Source: a virus. Taken from it: 49,442 nucleotides of DNA. The position numbers and the translations under genes are program-made. The first letter of the stretch is position 1; each line of letters begins with the position of its first letter. The notes under the pieces are model-generated. The model did not search any database, was not told the origin of the DNA, and saw only the letters and a program-made list of their open reading frames with translations. The stretch is taken from positions 1-49,442 of the IMG/VR virus record IMGVR_UViG_3300035670_000321. One strand, 5' to 3'. Shown here piece after piece: positions 16,794 to 24,617 of the stretch.

Positions 16794-18836
16794 TTAGGCC
16801 CTCTTTTCCAGTGCCTTCATTAAGGCATACATCCGTTTTGCGCCCTTGCGCCGTGAGCCTTTGCCCATGCCCCGGACTGCTTTGGCGGTGAACACGAATT
16901 CGCCGTCAGAGAGCATCGCCGGGATGGAATCCGACGTGCCTGTGCCGGGGCCGTCGATCGGTCCGGTCTTGCGTGGGTATTTCGTTGAACCCTGCGCCAA
17001 GCTCGCAATACCCCCTGCCGCCATGCGATAAGGCTGGCCGGTGGAGGCCGAGATCGTGCGAATTTGCGGTGTCAAAAGGTATGGATTGCGCTTGTACAGT
17101 TCAGTGCCGCTGACTGGAATCTCGGGCTTTGGCGGGGGTTTGACATCAAAGCCCCCTGCCAAATAGGTTGCGCCGATACCGGCTGCTGCCAGCGGACCGT
17201 AGGTCGCCAACATGCCGGGTAGATTCGATTCATAAACCTTGTTAAAGACTGCGCCTTTGACCGCTTCAGAAGTGCCTGCAGGCAGTGCGTTGACCGCTTT
17301 CGTGGCCTCGGTCATCGCCTTTTCCGCACCTGCTTTTTCTATGTTGCTGGGCGATAAATACTCATCATAAAGCCCTTTAATACCTTCGCCTGCCTTCGTT
17401 GCCGCTTGCCGTATCTCACCCTGCTTCAAGAGGTCCATCACGCCGCCGGAGGTCGAAGCCGTATCTGCCGGAAGATTGGCAGTCAACTTTTGTACGAGCG
17501 GATCAGGCTTGACCGCCCCCAGTGGCGGATTCATCAGGTAATTAGTTGGTGCGGGTGCAGGTGCAGGAGGCGCAGGCGAAACAGCCGGAGGCGAACCGCG
17601 TGAAATCACGTCAAACTTAGACGGCCCCACGGCAGGACCAGCAACCGCTTGTCCCGTTGGTGAAGTTACTTGAATTGACGGCTGAGGAACCGCTGCAGTC
17701 CTACCACTGATTGCGTCAAGCTTCAGTTCATCCAAGCTCTGTACAGCCGATTCAATGGCAGGCGGAGGAGGTGCGGCTGCTGCCGCTTCGTCCACCCCGC
17801 CAGCAACCGCTTTTGCCGCGTCCGCCGCCGGTCTAGTCCCCAACTTCTCAGTGAAGCCTTTCCAAGACTCCGAGATGGTCGTAGGACCTGTGTAAGTGCC
17901 CGCTTTGAAGGCCCCTGCGCCGCCGCTAACACCGGAAAACGCACCAGCGGTCAGACCGCCAATCGCACCCGTCTTCAAGGCGTCTTTAATGCTGCCACCG
18001 GCAAGTAAGGTCGAGCCTGCACCACCAATAAAGCCGCTAATTGCCGCAACGCCTGCGGCAGACGTAACACCTAGTAGACCCGCCGCTGCGGGGCCTAAGA
18101 AGAAGCCCAGCGCGACCGATGTCACCATCCGACCGACAGTACTGCTGGCAAAGCTCTTAACTGCTTTACCGATGCCTGTGAGAACGCCTGAAACCGCTTT
18201 GCCGACTGACCTAAATGCCCCGCCAATTGCTTTGGCAAGACCGCCAAGAAAGAACTCAGGCAATCCAGTAACCGGGTTGATCGTGCCTGCGCCACCTGCG
18301 CGCTGAAGCATCCTCGCCTCGCGCGGCGTGATGTGCGCCAGCATCGTGTCGCCGTTGCGGCCCAAGCTGGCAATCCCGGCAGAGATCGGATTTTGGACAA
18401 AACCACCGGCTGCAAATCCTTGGATAACAGGCTCTGATACCTGATCCAGCGCCATGTCCAGCGCCATCAGGTAATTAGGGTCAAACTCTGGCGGCAAGAG
18501 GTCTTCTGGCACCCCCTCTGCGATCAACTGCTGACGATTTTCCGCATACTTGGCAGGTTCCTGCAAAAGTGAACTCACCATCTCCTTCATCAAGTCGATC
18601 AATTCCTGCGGCAAGCGCATGCCCTGTAGCATGCTGCGCAGTTGTGCAATCGCCTGCGGGTCCATCTGCTCCGCAGCGTTGAACATCTCTTGATTGAACT
18701 CTTGGGGCGAGACGGAATTACGCAGTTGCGTTAGCGTTGCTTCGTCTTCAGGAGTGAGGTAACTCTGAGGGGGTTGCGCCATACCGCCCATCTCCGGCGG
18801 CAGGCTCATAACGCCTCCCTGCATCGCTTCAGCCAT
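16794..18836 (-). CDS. Putative DNA-ejection/internal virion protein, 680 aa
   Basis: Residues 1-140 are acidic and helical. Then come GFAAGGFVQNP (140-150), INPVTGLPEFF (186-196) and a glycine-zipper-like hydrophobic region (about 235-305), which could form a membrane channel. A Pro/Ala-rich linker follows, and the C terminus holds MAAGGIASL and a DGPGTGTSDSIPAMLSDGEF segment before a basic KGSRRKGAKRMYALMKAL tail, a combination common in environmental phage virion proteins. It has GGAAAGGA-type ribosome binding sequence (GGAAAGGAC, 18849-18841) four bases upstream of the start, inside a potential hairpin. Delivery of DNA through the host envelope is inferred, not shown. Confidence 0.72.
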   Translation of the reverse strand: MAEAMQGGVMSLPPEMGGMAQPPQSYLTPEDEATLTQLRNSVSPQEFNQEMFNAAEQMDPQAIAQLRSMLQGMRLPQELIDLMKEMVSSLLQEPAKYAENRQQLIAEGVPEDLLPPEFDPNYLMALDMALDQVSEPVIQGFAAGGFVQNPISAGIASLGRNGDTMLAHITPREARMLQRAGGAGTINPVTGLPEFFLGGLAKAIGGAFRSVGKAVSGVLTGIGKAVKSFASSTVGRMVTSVALGFFLGPAAAGLLGVTSAAGVAAISGFIGGAGSTLLAGGSIKDALKTGAIGGLTAGAFSGVSGGAGAFKAGTYTGPTTISESWKGFTEKLGTRPAADAAKAVAGGVDEAAAAAPPPPAIESAVQSLDELKLDAISGRTAAVPQPSIQVTSPTGQAVAGPAVGPSKFDVISRGSPPAVSPAPPAPAPAPTNYLMNPPLGAVKPDPLVQKLTANLPADTASTSGGVMDLLKQGEIRQAATKAGEGIKGLYDEYLSPSNIEKAGAEKAMTEATKAVNALPAGTSEAVKGAVFNKVYESNLPGMLATYGPLAAAGIGATYLAGGFDVKPPPKPEIPVSGTELYKRNPYLLTPQIRTISASTGQPYRMAAGGIASLAQGSTKYPRKTGPIDGPGTGTSDSIPAMLSDGEFVFTAKAVRGMGKGSRRKGAKRMYALMKALEKRA

Positions 18837-18840
18837 GATA

Positions 18841-18895
18841 GTCCTTTCCAGATTGGCAATAGACCCTCAGGCGGGGTCGCGCGCCGGGAAAGGAC
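18841..18895 (-). promoter_or_regulatory. Leader hairpin that could sequester the SD of the 680-aa gene
   Basis: A perfect 9-base inverted repeat, GTCCTTTCC (minus strand 18895-18887) and GGAAAGGAC (18849-18841), encloses a 37-base loop that holds a smaller GACCC/GGGTC hairpin (18878-18874 with 18866-18862). The 3' arm is the Shine-Dalgarno of the gene starting at 18836. No T-run follows, so it is not a terminator. Translational control is inferred. Confidence 0.5.
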
Positions 18896-18926
18896 GCGAA
18901 ATTGCCAGTAATTATGTGGTAATTCA

Positions 18927-19259
18927 TTAGTTTCTGTCCATCTCAAGATAGCTCAAATAGAAATGAACTGTCGCTACGGACGATTCAATTTTGAGCACAT
19001 CTGTGGCTTCCAATACGAGCGGCACCCCTGAGAAAACGTCCATCGTGGCATTTGTCGGCAGGCTGTAGCCCTTTAAAACAAAGTATTCCGTTGCTTCGCC
19101 CAGTGCATACACAGAGACGGTAACCGTGGCATTGCTTGCATTGCCATTAGTAATTCGTAAGGACGACACGACCGCCGTATTGGCATCCGGCACCGTATAC
19201 AGCGTCGTTTCCGTCGTTGCACTCGGGATCGAATACTTCCTAAAGTACTTGTTTGCCAT
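18927..19259 (-). CDS. Small beta-rich structural protein, 110 aa
   Basis: Beta-strand-rich sequence with no enzyme motif: TTLYTVPDANTAVVSSLRI, then a strand pattern TVTVSVYAL and a C-terminal VHFYLSYLEM. Such short proteins near tail genes are often decoration or tail-tip components, but I cannot name it. It lies two bases after the 237-aa gene and is followed by a 90-base stretch containing the leader hairpin of the 680-aa gene. Confidence 0.75.
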   Translation of the reverse strand: MANKYFRKYSIPSATTETTLYTVPDANTAVVSSLRITNGNASNATVTVSVYALGEATEYFVLKGYSLPTNATMDVFSGVPLVLEATDVLKIESSVATVHFYLSYLEMDRN

Positions 19260-19260
19260 C

Positions 19261-19974
19261 TCAGCCTGCCGATACGAAATTAATCGTCAAAATTACCGAA
19301 GGAATCGCTGGTCGCGTCGGACTCGTTCCCGCTGCATAATGTTCTAAATACACATCAAGGCTATCGGACCACCACGCCAATTCAAGATAGTTGTTGATGG
19401 GATCAGTTACAGTGAAGATGCCTGTTACGGCAGGGACAATGTGCGCCCAGACCTCAGCACTTTTTCGTACGGGCACATCAAACCGAGTGTTACTTGAGGG
19501 GAAATTTGTTCCGGTGTCCTTGGCCCATACTTCGAATTCCGCTGCCGTGTTGCCTCGATTAGTGGCCTGAAGCGTAAAAGTCACTAAGTATTGCCCTGCA
19601 CACGGCACATAAATCTTCGTGTTATCCACCACTCGGATACCGTTAGATACGGCAGGGCTGTCGTAGCTGATCAGATTTTCACTGGTAATACCCGCATTTG
19701 ACTGATCACTCTCTGAGATAAGCATGGCATATGGCAGCAAAATGCCATTGGATAGCTGAAAGCCACGAATCCCGCCTGCAAATCCGCCGCCCGCACCACC
19801 TGTTCCGCCAAACCAACTTTGTGCAGAGGCGATATTTTCATCCGACGTAGATGTATACGTAGAATTTAACTGCAAAACAATCTGTTCCAGCGAGCGAACA
19901 AGCTGGTTAAACTGCTCCGGGCTGTAGGCCAGTGTCGCAGCGTTAGGCAGACGAACGTTATTGATCTTACTCAT
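19261..19974 (-). CDS. Beta-rich virion protein, 237 aa (jelly-roll-like C terminus)
   Basis: The N-terminal 60 residues are helical, with YSPEQFNQLVRSLEQIVLQL, then a Gly-rich hinge (GGTGGAGGGFAGG). The C-terminal 150 residues are beta-rich, with IYVPCAGQYLVTFTLQA and YLELAWWSDSLDVYLEHYA, reminiscent of C1q/TNF-like jelly rolls used in phage fibres and spikes. That comparison is by pattern only. The start overlaps the nozzle gene stop by four bases (ATGA), linking it to the tail module. Confidence 0.72.
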   Translation of the reverse strand: MSKINNVRLPNAATLAYSPEQFNQLVRSLEQIVLQLNSTYTSTSDENIASAQSWFGGTGGAGGGFAGGIRGFQLSNGILLPYAMLISESDQSNAGITSENLISYDSPAVSNGIRVVDNTKIYVPCAGQYLVTFTLQATNRGNTAAEFEVWAKDTGTNFPSSNTRFDVPVRKSAEVWAHIVPAVTGIFTVTDPINNYLELAWWSDSLDVYLEHYAAGTSPTRPAIPSVILTINFVSAG

Positions 19975-21833
19975 CTCAATCCATCCGGCTGTATGTCAAC
20001 ACGTAACGTGCCGTACCGCCAGTTGTCATCCACCTCGTCACTCTCAATCCGCAGACTAATCTGCCGCCCACGCGCGCGCGTGTCTACCTTTTCCGTGTTC
20101 GGCGCGATTACATAGGGGTCCAAGGAGCTAGGAACCGCCGTTGACTGCGGATAGGCGCGCAACAATAAATGCACCGTTAAATCGCCCACCTGATTCTTAA
20201 AGTCAGGGATGAAGCGGCGCATGTACATCATATTGTCGCCGTCGCCAATGTCAAAGTAACCCGACTTGATGTACGACGTGATCGGGTCGCCATCGCCGTT
20301 CACGCCGTCTTCTTGGAAGTAAACACGTGCGCGTCCTGCGGTCAAACCATAGATGGTAGAGATCGTCGCAGCAGTGCTCGTGGGCAGGTAGGTTGTGGCA
20401 ATCGGCTTTTGATAAGTGCCAATATCCACCCATGCCGTGCGAGGCATCGTGCCCACGGACCAGACATTCTCAAGATAATTGAAGGTGACAAAGCGGTTGA
20501 TGTAGTCCGAATCTGCCGAGCAGTACCACCACGTTACTTCATTAAACTGCGAGTTAACGCCGACGTGGAACTTCTCTCTTTGTACAAAATTAACGTCCTT
20601 GAACACGTAGTCTTGTACTGTGCAGGGGAGCTTTTTAACCGTACCGTCGAAGACGTAAAACGCTTCTGTTCCCATCCAAAACGCCACGCCATTGACGTCC
20701 GCTGCTGCGTGAGGCGCGGCACATCCGCAGTTGGCTCCTAGCTGTTGAAAGCCAAACGTATAAGGAGGCCCAACGTACTGCATACCGTGTAAAGAGGTAT
20801 CAGTAAAGATAAGAATCTGACCGCGTGAACGAACCGCCGTGATGATCGAGCTACCATCCGTCAACCGTTGACCGCCCGCCGTGTTCGTCGCGCTCTCCGT
20901 AAACGTGTTGATGTCCTCTTGGTTAGAAAACCGCACAAACATCGGGTCCTGCGTGGCAGGCGATCCAATGGTGCTCTCCGTGCCAAAGCATACTAAGTGC
21001 CTATCCGGCGTAGACACCAACGCGTATTTACTCTTGGTAGGCGCGCCAGAAATAGCGGTTGCGCGAGAAGTGGGAGCAGAAGTGTCGAAGAGGTAAATGC
21101 CGCCATCTACCAGTTGGCAGATAACGTCCTCCCCGAAATTATCAAACTGCCAGACGCGCGAGATTAAGCTTAGTGCAGACGAAGCAGGACGTGGTGTTCC
21201 CCATGTAGAAGCCCCCCACGTACCTGTGCCCCAGCCAAAATCAAAATAGCTGACGTCGATGCCAATGTTAATTTGATAGGCTCCTACAACCGAAGCGCCT
21301 CCGTCACCCGAATCCCCGGCAGAGGCCGTCACACCTACTTGAATCGTGTAGGTATTAGCACTGAGAACCTGTTGTATCTCAAACTCTGCGTTTAGATAGG
21401 TCGCGGTGACGTTACCGCCTAACGAAACTGCGCCACTGAAAGTGACAAAGTCCCCCGTGATCGCGCCATGGGAAGCATCTGTAACGGTGACGATGTCGCT
21501 GCCTGCGGTAGCCGCAAACGTGACATCTCCTGCGGAAGTTGTCGCACGAATCGGCGTGACATCTGACCAGTTCCCACCATAGAACGAATACAGCTTACGG
21601 GTCGTTCCAACCATGACATGCGGAGACCCCGCTAAATCATTCCATGTGAAAACCTCACTGGATAAACCGACTAGGTAAGCTTGGTTCTCAGAAAAAGGCG
21701 TCCAGCCCCCCAGTTTTTCCGGTAGCCCATAGCGAAAGCGGATGTAATCGCCATCGATCCATCCGCCCTCTGCGCCGTATTCAGTATTTTGTTTATCGAT
21801 ACCCGGCTTTAGCGCTAGTCTGAAGTAGGCCAT
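19971..21833 (-). CDS. Tail nozzle/DNA stabilization protein (P22 gp10-like)
   Basis: A 620-aa beta-propeller-type tail hub. Recognisable features are the N-terminal EGGWIDGDYIRFRYGLPEKLGGW segment pattern (GGWxxGDxIRFRxGxPEKLGGW), ANCGCAAPHAAADVNGVAFWMG, and the closing strand region with SYIKSGYFDIGDGDNMMYMRR. These occur in packaged-DNA stabilization (gp10-like) proteins that close the portal channel. A Gly/Trp motif GWGTGTWGASTWG (200-212) resembles one in the 243-aa repeat protein. The ATG is four bases from the end of the Rz gene. Confidence 0.85.
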   Translation of the reverse strand: MAYFRLALKPGIDKQNTEYGAEGGWIDGDYIRFRYGLPEKLGGWTPFSENQAYLVGLSSEVFTWNDLAGSPHVMVGTTRKLYSFYGGNWSDVTPIRATTSAGDVTFAATAGSDIVTVTDASHGAITGDFVTFSGAVSLGGNVTATYLNAEFEIQQVLSANTYTIQVGVTASAGDSGDGGASVVGAYQINIGIDVSYFDFGWGTGTWGASTWGTPRPASSALSLISRVWQFDNFGEDVICQLVDGGIYLFDTSAPTSRATAISGAPTKSKYALVSTPDRHLVCFGTESTIGSPATQDPMFVRFSNQEDINTFTESATNTAGGQRLTDGSSIITAVRSRGQILIFTDTSLHGMQYVGPPYTFGFQQLGANCGCAAPHAAADVNGVAFWMGTEAFYVFDGTVKKLPCTVQDYVFKDVNFVQREKFHVGVNSQFNEVTWWYCSADSDYINRFVTFNYLENVWSVGTMPRTAWVDIGTYQKPIATTYLPTSTAATISTIYGLTAGRARVYFQEDGVNGDGDPITSYIKSGYFDIGDGDNMMYMRRFIPDFKNQVGDLTVHLLLRAYPQSTAVPSSLDPYVIAPNTEKVDTRARGRQISLRIESDEVDDNWRYGTLRVDIQPDGLR

Positions 21834-21836
21834 TTC

Positions 21837-22295
21837 TCACCTTATTGCTTGGTATTGTTTGTAGCACTGCTGGAGGGCGGCTCGGAGTTCGTCGGCTTCT
21901 CTAGCGATCCTGACAAGAAACTCCCCATCCTCTCGGTAAAGGTTCTTTCCGGTACAGGCACCTGATCCAGCACTGGCGGCACTGGACACGGAATCTGCAT
22001 CGGCGGGGCGGGTCTGACGCTCGCGCAAGCTGTTAGCAAGAGCGGTAGCGCGAGCATTAATATTCCTGACCTCAGCATCCTTTTCCCTCCGCAACTTGTC
22101 CGCACTGGCTTGCAATGCCTGTTCGCGCTGACGTGCTTCCTCCTGCCCCTTGGCATAGGCCGCGTACTGCTCGGTTTTCTCCTTGTCCCACTCTTGCTGG
22201 ACCTCGGCTTTACCGGCAGAATTGCCTTTATAATACCCGCCCCCAGCCGCTGCGCCAACAGCTAAGACGAAGGCGAGTATCAGCCACGGATTCAT
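21837..22295 (-). CDS. Rz: Rz-like inner-membrane spanin, 152 aa
   Basis: An N-terminal transmembrane segment (WLILAFVLAVGAAAGGGYY, about 3-21) is followed by a long periplasmic coiled coil (about 30-95) and a C-terminal helix. This is the layout of i-spanins that fuse inner and outer membranes at the end of lysis. A second frame within the gene encodes a proline-rich lipoprotein (Rz1), the hallmark of the two-component spanin. The start overlaps the stop of the 62-aa secreted protein (ATGA). The presence of spanins implies a Gram-negative host. Confidence 0.9.
   Translation of the reverse strand: MNPWLILAFVLAVGAAAGGGYYKGNSAGKAEVQQEWDKEKTEQYAAYAKGQEEARQREQALQASADKLRREKDAEVRNINARATALANSLRERQTRPADADSVSSAASAGSGACTGKNLYREDGEFLVRIAREADELRAALQQCYKQYQAIR
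21842..22078 (-). CDS. Rz1: Rz1-like outer-membrane spanin lipoprotein, nested in Rz
   Basis: A 78-aa protein in a different frame, wholly inside the Rz gene. It has a lipoprotein signal (MLRSGILMLALPLLLTAC) with lipobox LTAC and Cys18 as the lipidated residue, then a proline-rich stretch (PAPPMQIPCPVPP) typical of Rz1. GGAGGG lies six bases before the ATG at 22078. The frame is open further upstream (to 22258), but the upstream part lacks sense as a protein and the signal peptide fixes the start. It ends five bases before the Rz stop. Confidence 0.88.
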   Translation of the reverse strand: MLRSGILMLALPLLLTACASVRPAPPMQIPCPVPPVLDQVPVPERTFTERMGSFLSGSLEKPTNSEPPSSSATNNTKQ

Positions 22296-22480
22296 TTTGG
22301 CGGCACCTTGGTCCCGTCCAGTTTCTTATGAACCTTGACCTCCCGGCAAACCTGCTTCTCTTTGCCAGTTTTGTCCTTCTCAGCGTGACACACCTTCTTC
22401 GTTTCAGCAGCATGAATTTGAAAAACAAGCGCTGCGCTTGCTAAAACAGTAACAAGCATTCTTAGGCCAAGTAGTTTCAT
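22292..22480 (-). CDS. Small secreted protein of the lysis region, 62 aa
   Basis: A cleavable signal peptide is visible (LVTVLASAALVFQIHA, with AHA-type cleavage near residue 24), leaving a short, very basic mature part with two Cys (VCHAEKDKTGKEKQVC). I do not know its function; periplasmic location inside the lysis cassette suggests an accessory role in lysis or superinfection control. It overlaps both neighbours by ATGA junctions (holin-like gene before, Rz after). Confidence 0.75.
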   Translation of the reverse strand: MKLLGLRMLVTVLASAALVFQIHAAETKKVCHAEKDKTGKEKQVCREVKVHKKLDGTKVPPK

Positions 22481-22950
22481 GTGATCTCCGGATGAGGGGG
22501 TTGAACAGGCGCAGGCTTACCGCCGTAACCTGTAGCTACTGGCGGGGCAGAACTAATTGGGTCAATCGTTGGTTCCATGCGGGCTATGGGCGCTTGTGGC
22601 GCTGCGGGTGCCTTGGGTGGTGGCGGCGTTGGCTTGTCCTCACGCTCCTCTTTAGTAGAGAGGTTAGGCGGGATAAACTGTGGCAGTGCATCCTTGCCCT
22701 TGACCGCCAACAGTGTTGCCAAACTACCAAGTATGTATTTGGACATATCGGACAAAATCAGGAAGAACTGTTTGTCCGCAGGGGCCATCCCCGTCATCGG
22801 CTGTGTTACAAAAACGACACTATAAAGTGATACCCCGACCATAATGATGACGGTGCAGCAGAACGTGACCGCAATGCAAAACTTAATTACCGCATCGTGC
22901 TGTTCCTGACTGAGGGCAAGAAACTGACTGATCAATTTTAGGGGATTCAT
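22477..22950 (-). CDS. Putative holin, 157 aa with two membrane segments
   Basis: Two hydrophobic segments (about 22-48 and 62-84) are followed by a long Pro/Ala-rich hydrophilic tail ending QPPHPEIT. This layout, plus location between endolysin and spanin genes, suggests a holin that opens the inner membrane for the endolysin. The tail of about 70 residues is longer than in most small holins. The start lies 68 bases inside the 80-aa lipoprotein gene, in another frame. Confidence 0.65.
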   Translation of the reverse strand: MNPLKLISQFLALSQEQHDAVIKFCIAVTFCCTVIIMVGVSLYSVVFVTQPMTGMAPADKQFFLILSDMSKYILGSLATLLAVKGKDALPQFIPPNLSTKEEREDKPTPPPPKAPAAPQAPIARMEPTIDPISSAPPVATGYGGKPAPVQPPHPEIT

Positions 22951-23125
22951 CCTTAATTTCCTCTGGCTTTGTTAACTGATCCGGACAAGTTCCAGTGCTA
23001 CTACAGTAGGGCCGTTTGCATTCTTTCTTTTCCCAATTATCGGGGTCTTGACAAGGATACCTAAACCGGTCACATCCGTTAAGCCATCCGAGTATCAGAA
23101 CCAAACATATTAAGCGCCATCTCAT
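22883..23125 (-). CDS. Small Cys-rich lipoprotein, 80 aa
   Basis: The N terminus is a lipoprotein signal (LICLVLILGWLNGC, lipobox LNGC, Cys18). The mature part has several Cys (YPCQDPDNWEKKECKRP, CSSTGTC) and is acidic at its end. It overlaps the endolysin gene by 47 bases and the holin-like gene by 68 bases in different frames, so the lysis cassette is highly compressed. Similar small lipoproteins occur near phage lysis genes; the role is unknown, possibly outer-membrane action or lysis timing. Confidence 0.7.
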   Translation of the reverse strand: MRWRLICLVLILGWLNGCDRFRYPCQDPDNWEKKECKRPYCSSTGTCPDQLTKPEEIKDESPKIDQSVSCPQSGTARCGN

Positions 23126-23732
23126 AGTGATGCTCCCTATCTGCTAATCCAATGAACCCGCCGTTGATGCGCTTGGTCATCGCCCGGATGTCCCCCGCGT
23201 CAGCCAGCGCATTTAGTTTGTTCGTCTCCCAGAACCAACAAGCCGATTGCGCTGCACCTTCAAACGTCTCAAGGTACTCTGCCGCTTGTTCGGGCGTGAT
23301 CTCAAGTGAAGCTGCAAACCAAAAATAGTTGTCCTTGCCGGTCAGCTGCAAAATCCCGCGTCCGCGAAATTTCCAGCCCTCTAGGCTGTTCTCGTTGTCG
23401 TTGCCCATGCGATTGGCATAAACACGGCTCGCAATCTTCTGCGGATTGCGCTCGTATTGCTTGGCGGTTGCCATATCAGGGAAATACTTCGGGAAGACGC
23501 GCATCAGGCCAGAGGCGCTGTAGTTTAGGTTCTCCGTGACAAAGACGAACCCGCCGGACTCATGCGCACATTGCGCCAAAAACGCAGCAATACGCTTTGG
23601 GGTATTGATCTCGTACTCTTGCAAAAGTGATTTGCCACGTAGCTCGGTCTGTGGACCAAACAACGTGTCATACCACTGCTGTTGGTACTTGCTGTTGGGG
23701 GCAAACTTCTTAAACTGCGCAAGGGTAATCAT
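23079..23732 (-). CDS. Endolysin, glycoside hydrolase family 19-like
   Basis: A peptidoglycan hydrolase related to GH19 chitinases, 217 aa, about the usual length for a catalytic domain alone. The catalytic Glu is in FLAQCAHESGGF (Glu58), and the substrate-binding KFRGRGILQLTGKDNY segment (about 121-136) is well kept. There is no clear signal peptide, so export would depend on the neighbouring holin. The start overlaps the stop of the 101-aa membrane protein (ATGA). Confidence 0.93.
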   Translation of the reverse strand: MITLAQFKKFAPNSKYQQQWYDTLFGPQTELRGKSLLQEYEINTPKRIAAFLAQCAHESGGFVFVTENLNYSASGLMRVFPKYFPDMATAKQYERNPQKIASRVYANRMGNDNENSLEGWKFRGRGILQLTGKDNYFWFAASLEITPEQAAEYLETFEGAAQSACWFWETNKLNALADAGDIRAMTKRINGGFIGLADREHHYEMALNMFGSDTRMA

Positions 23733-24034
23733 TTCCCATACATCCTTTCAATCTGTATTTCCTTGCGGAGTTCCTTCATCTTTCTGATCTCGTGCACCGC
23801 TGCCTGCGTCGCGTGGTACATGTCGTAATACATAAACGCCAAGACAGGCATGATGATGAAGAACATTAATAAGACAGCCATCACCACCACAATCAATGAC
23901 CAAGGGACGTTTTCATCATCGCGCTTTTTGTTGTCAGCCACATCAGCCCCACTGCCCACGCTACTACGAAAACCACGGCTGAAATCCACGTTAGTTTTGC
24001 CCTGATTTCCGCTATTCTTTTTCTGCGTCGCCAT
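23729..24034 (-). CDS. Single-pass membrane protein, 101 aa
   Basis: A polar 40-residue N terminus is followed by one strong transmembrane helix (SLIVVVMAVLLMFFIIMPVLAFMYY, given here only by position about 46-70) and a charged helical tail (HEIRKMKELRKEIQIERM). No family name is known to me. It overlaps the 228-aa gene by 142 bases in another frame and runs into the endolysin start. Location suggests a role in lysis or virion membrane interaction. Confidence 0.75.
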   Translation of the reverse strand: MATQKKNSGNQGKTNVDFSRGFRSSVGSGADVADNKKRDDENVPWSLIVVVMAVLLMFFIIMPVLAFMYYDMYHATQAAVHEIRKMKELRKEIQIERMYGK

Positions 24035-24579
24035 CTTGCGATTTGTATCAGTCTAAGTTCCTCGGCATGTGCTGCATCTTGTTCTTTGACGATGGTCTGC
24101 CACATGTCTTCGAACTTGCTCCAAAGTGAGCCCAATTCCGGCGGAGCCCTATACACCATGGTTTCGCGTATCTCAGCCAACATCGCATCTAGTCTCGTCG
24201 TTATGATAATGCGCCGCAGTGCCCGTCTACCAATACTCTCGTCACCTTTGTATACCTTGCTGCCTTCCATCTGTTCTGCCAGTAACGCCTTACTCAACGC
24301 ATCATAGCTATCCATCAATACACCTAACTGATCTCCAATTTGGGTGTAAACATCGTTGGGATCGGACTTCGCTATCTCCTGCACCCGCTGCACTTCGGCG
24401 TGGTACTGCTGCTTCTGCACCGGCGTCGGATCAACAATCTTGTTGTACTGCTCTTTTAGGTCATCCAGCACGTCTTTGACGTCACCCGCTGCGCCCTTGA
24501 TCTCTTTGTAAAGCTGGCATCCTTTCTTTACAGCCGCGACAGCAGCATTGGCAGCGGCTAAAAGCGTTAATGGGTCCAC
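23893..24579 (-). CDS. Helical membrane-anchored protein, 228 aa (GTG start)
   Basis: Starts with GTG at 24579 (MDPLTLLAAANAAVAAVKKG), giving an N-terminal helix, a long coiled-coil-like middle (about 30-180) with MVYRAPPELGSLWSKFEDMW, a basic RWRRRKRIAEIRAKL patch and one C-terminal transmembrane helix (about 196-216). The last 142 bases overlap the 101-aa membrane gene in another frame. No clear SD precedes the GTG. Role unknown; the pair may be membrane partners. Confidence 0.75.
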   Translation of the reverse strand: MDPLTLLAAANAAVAAVKKGCQLYKEIKGAAGDVKDVLDDLKEQYNKIVDPTPVQKQQYHAEVQRVQEIAKSDPNDVYTQIGDQLGVLMDSYDALSKALLAEQMEGSKVYKGDESIGRRALRRIIITTRLDAMLAEIRETMVYRAPPELGSLWSKFEDMWQTIVKEQDAAHAEELRLIQIARWRRRKRIAEIRAKLTWISAVVFVVAWAVGLMWLTTKSAMMKTSLGH

Positions 24580-24587
24580 AGTACATG

Positions 24588-24615
24588 TCTATGCGTTAAA
24601 GACCTTTTACGTCAA
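24588..24615 (-). promoter_or_regulatory. Possible promoter for the lysis cassette
   Basis: TTGACG (24615-24610) and CATAGA (24593-24588) lie 16 bases apart on the minus strand in the only gap (24580-24617) upstream of the lysis genes. The -35 is good and the -10 weak. Transcription would start close to the GTG at 24579. Confidence 0.3.
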
Positions 24616-24617
24616 TA

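Noticed and set aside
22079-22258. Longer version of the Rz1 frame
   Set aside because: The lipoprotein signal and GGAGGG place the start at 22078; the upstream part is Arg/Lys-rich shadow sequence.
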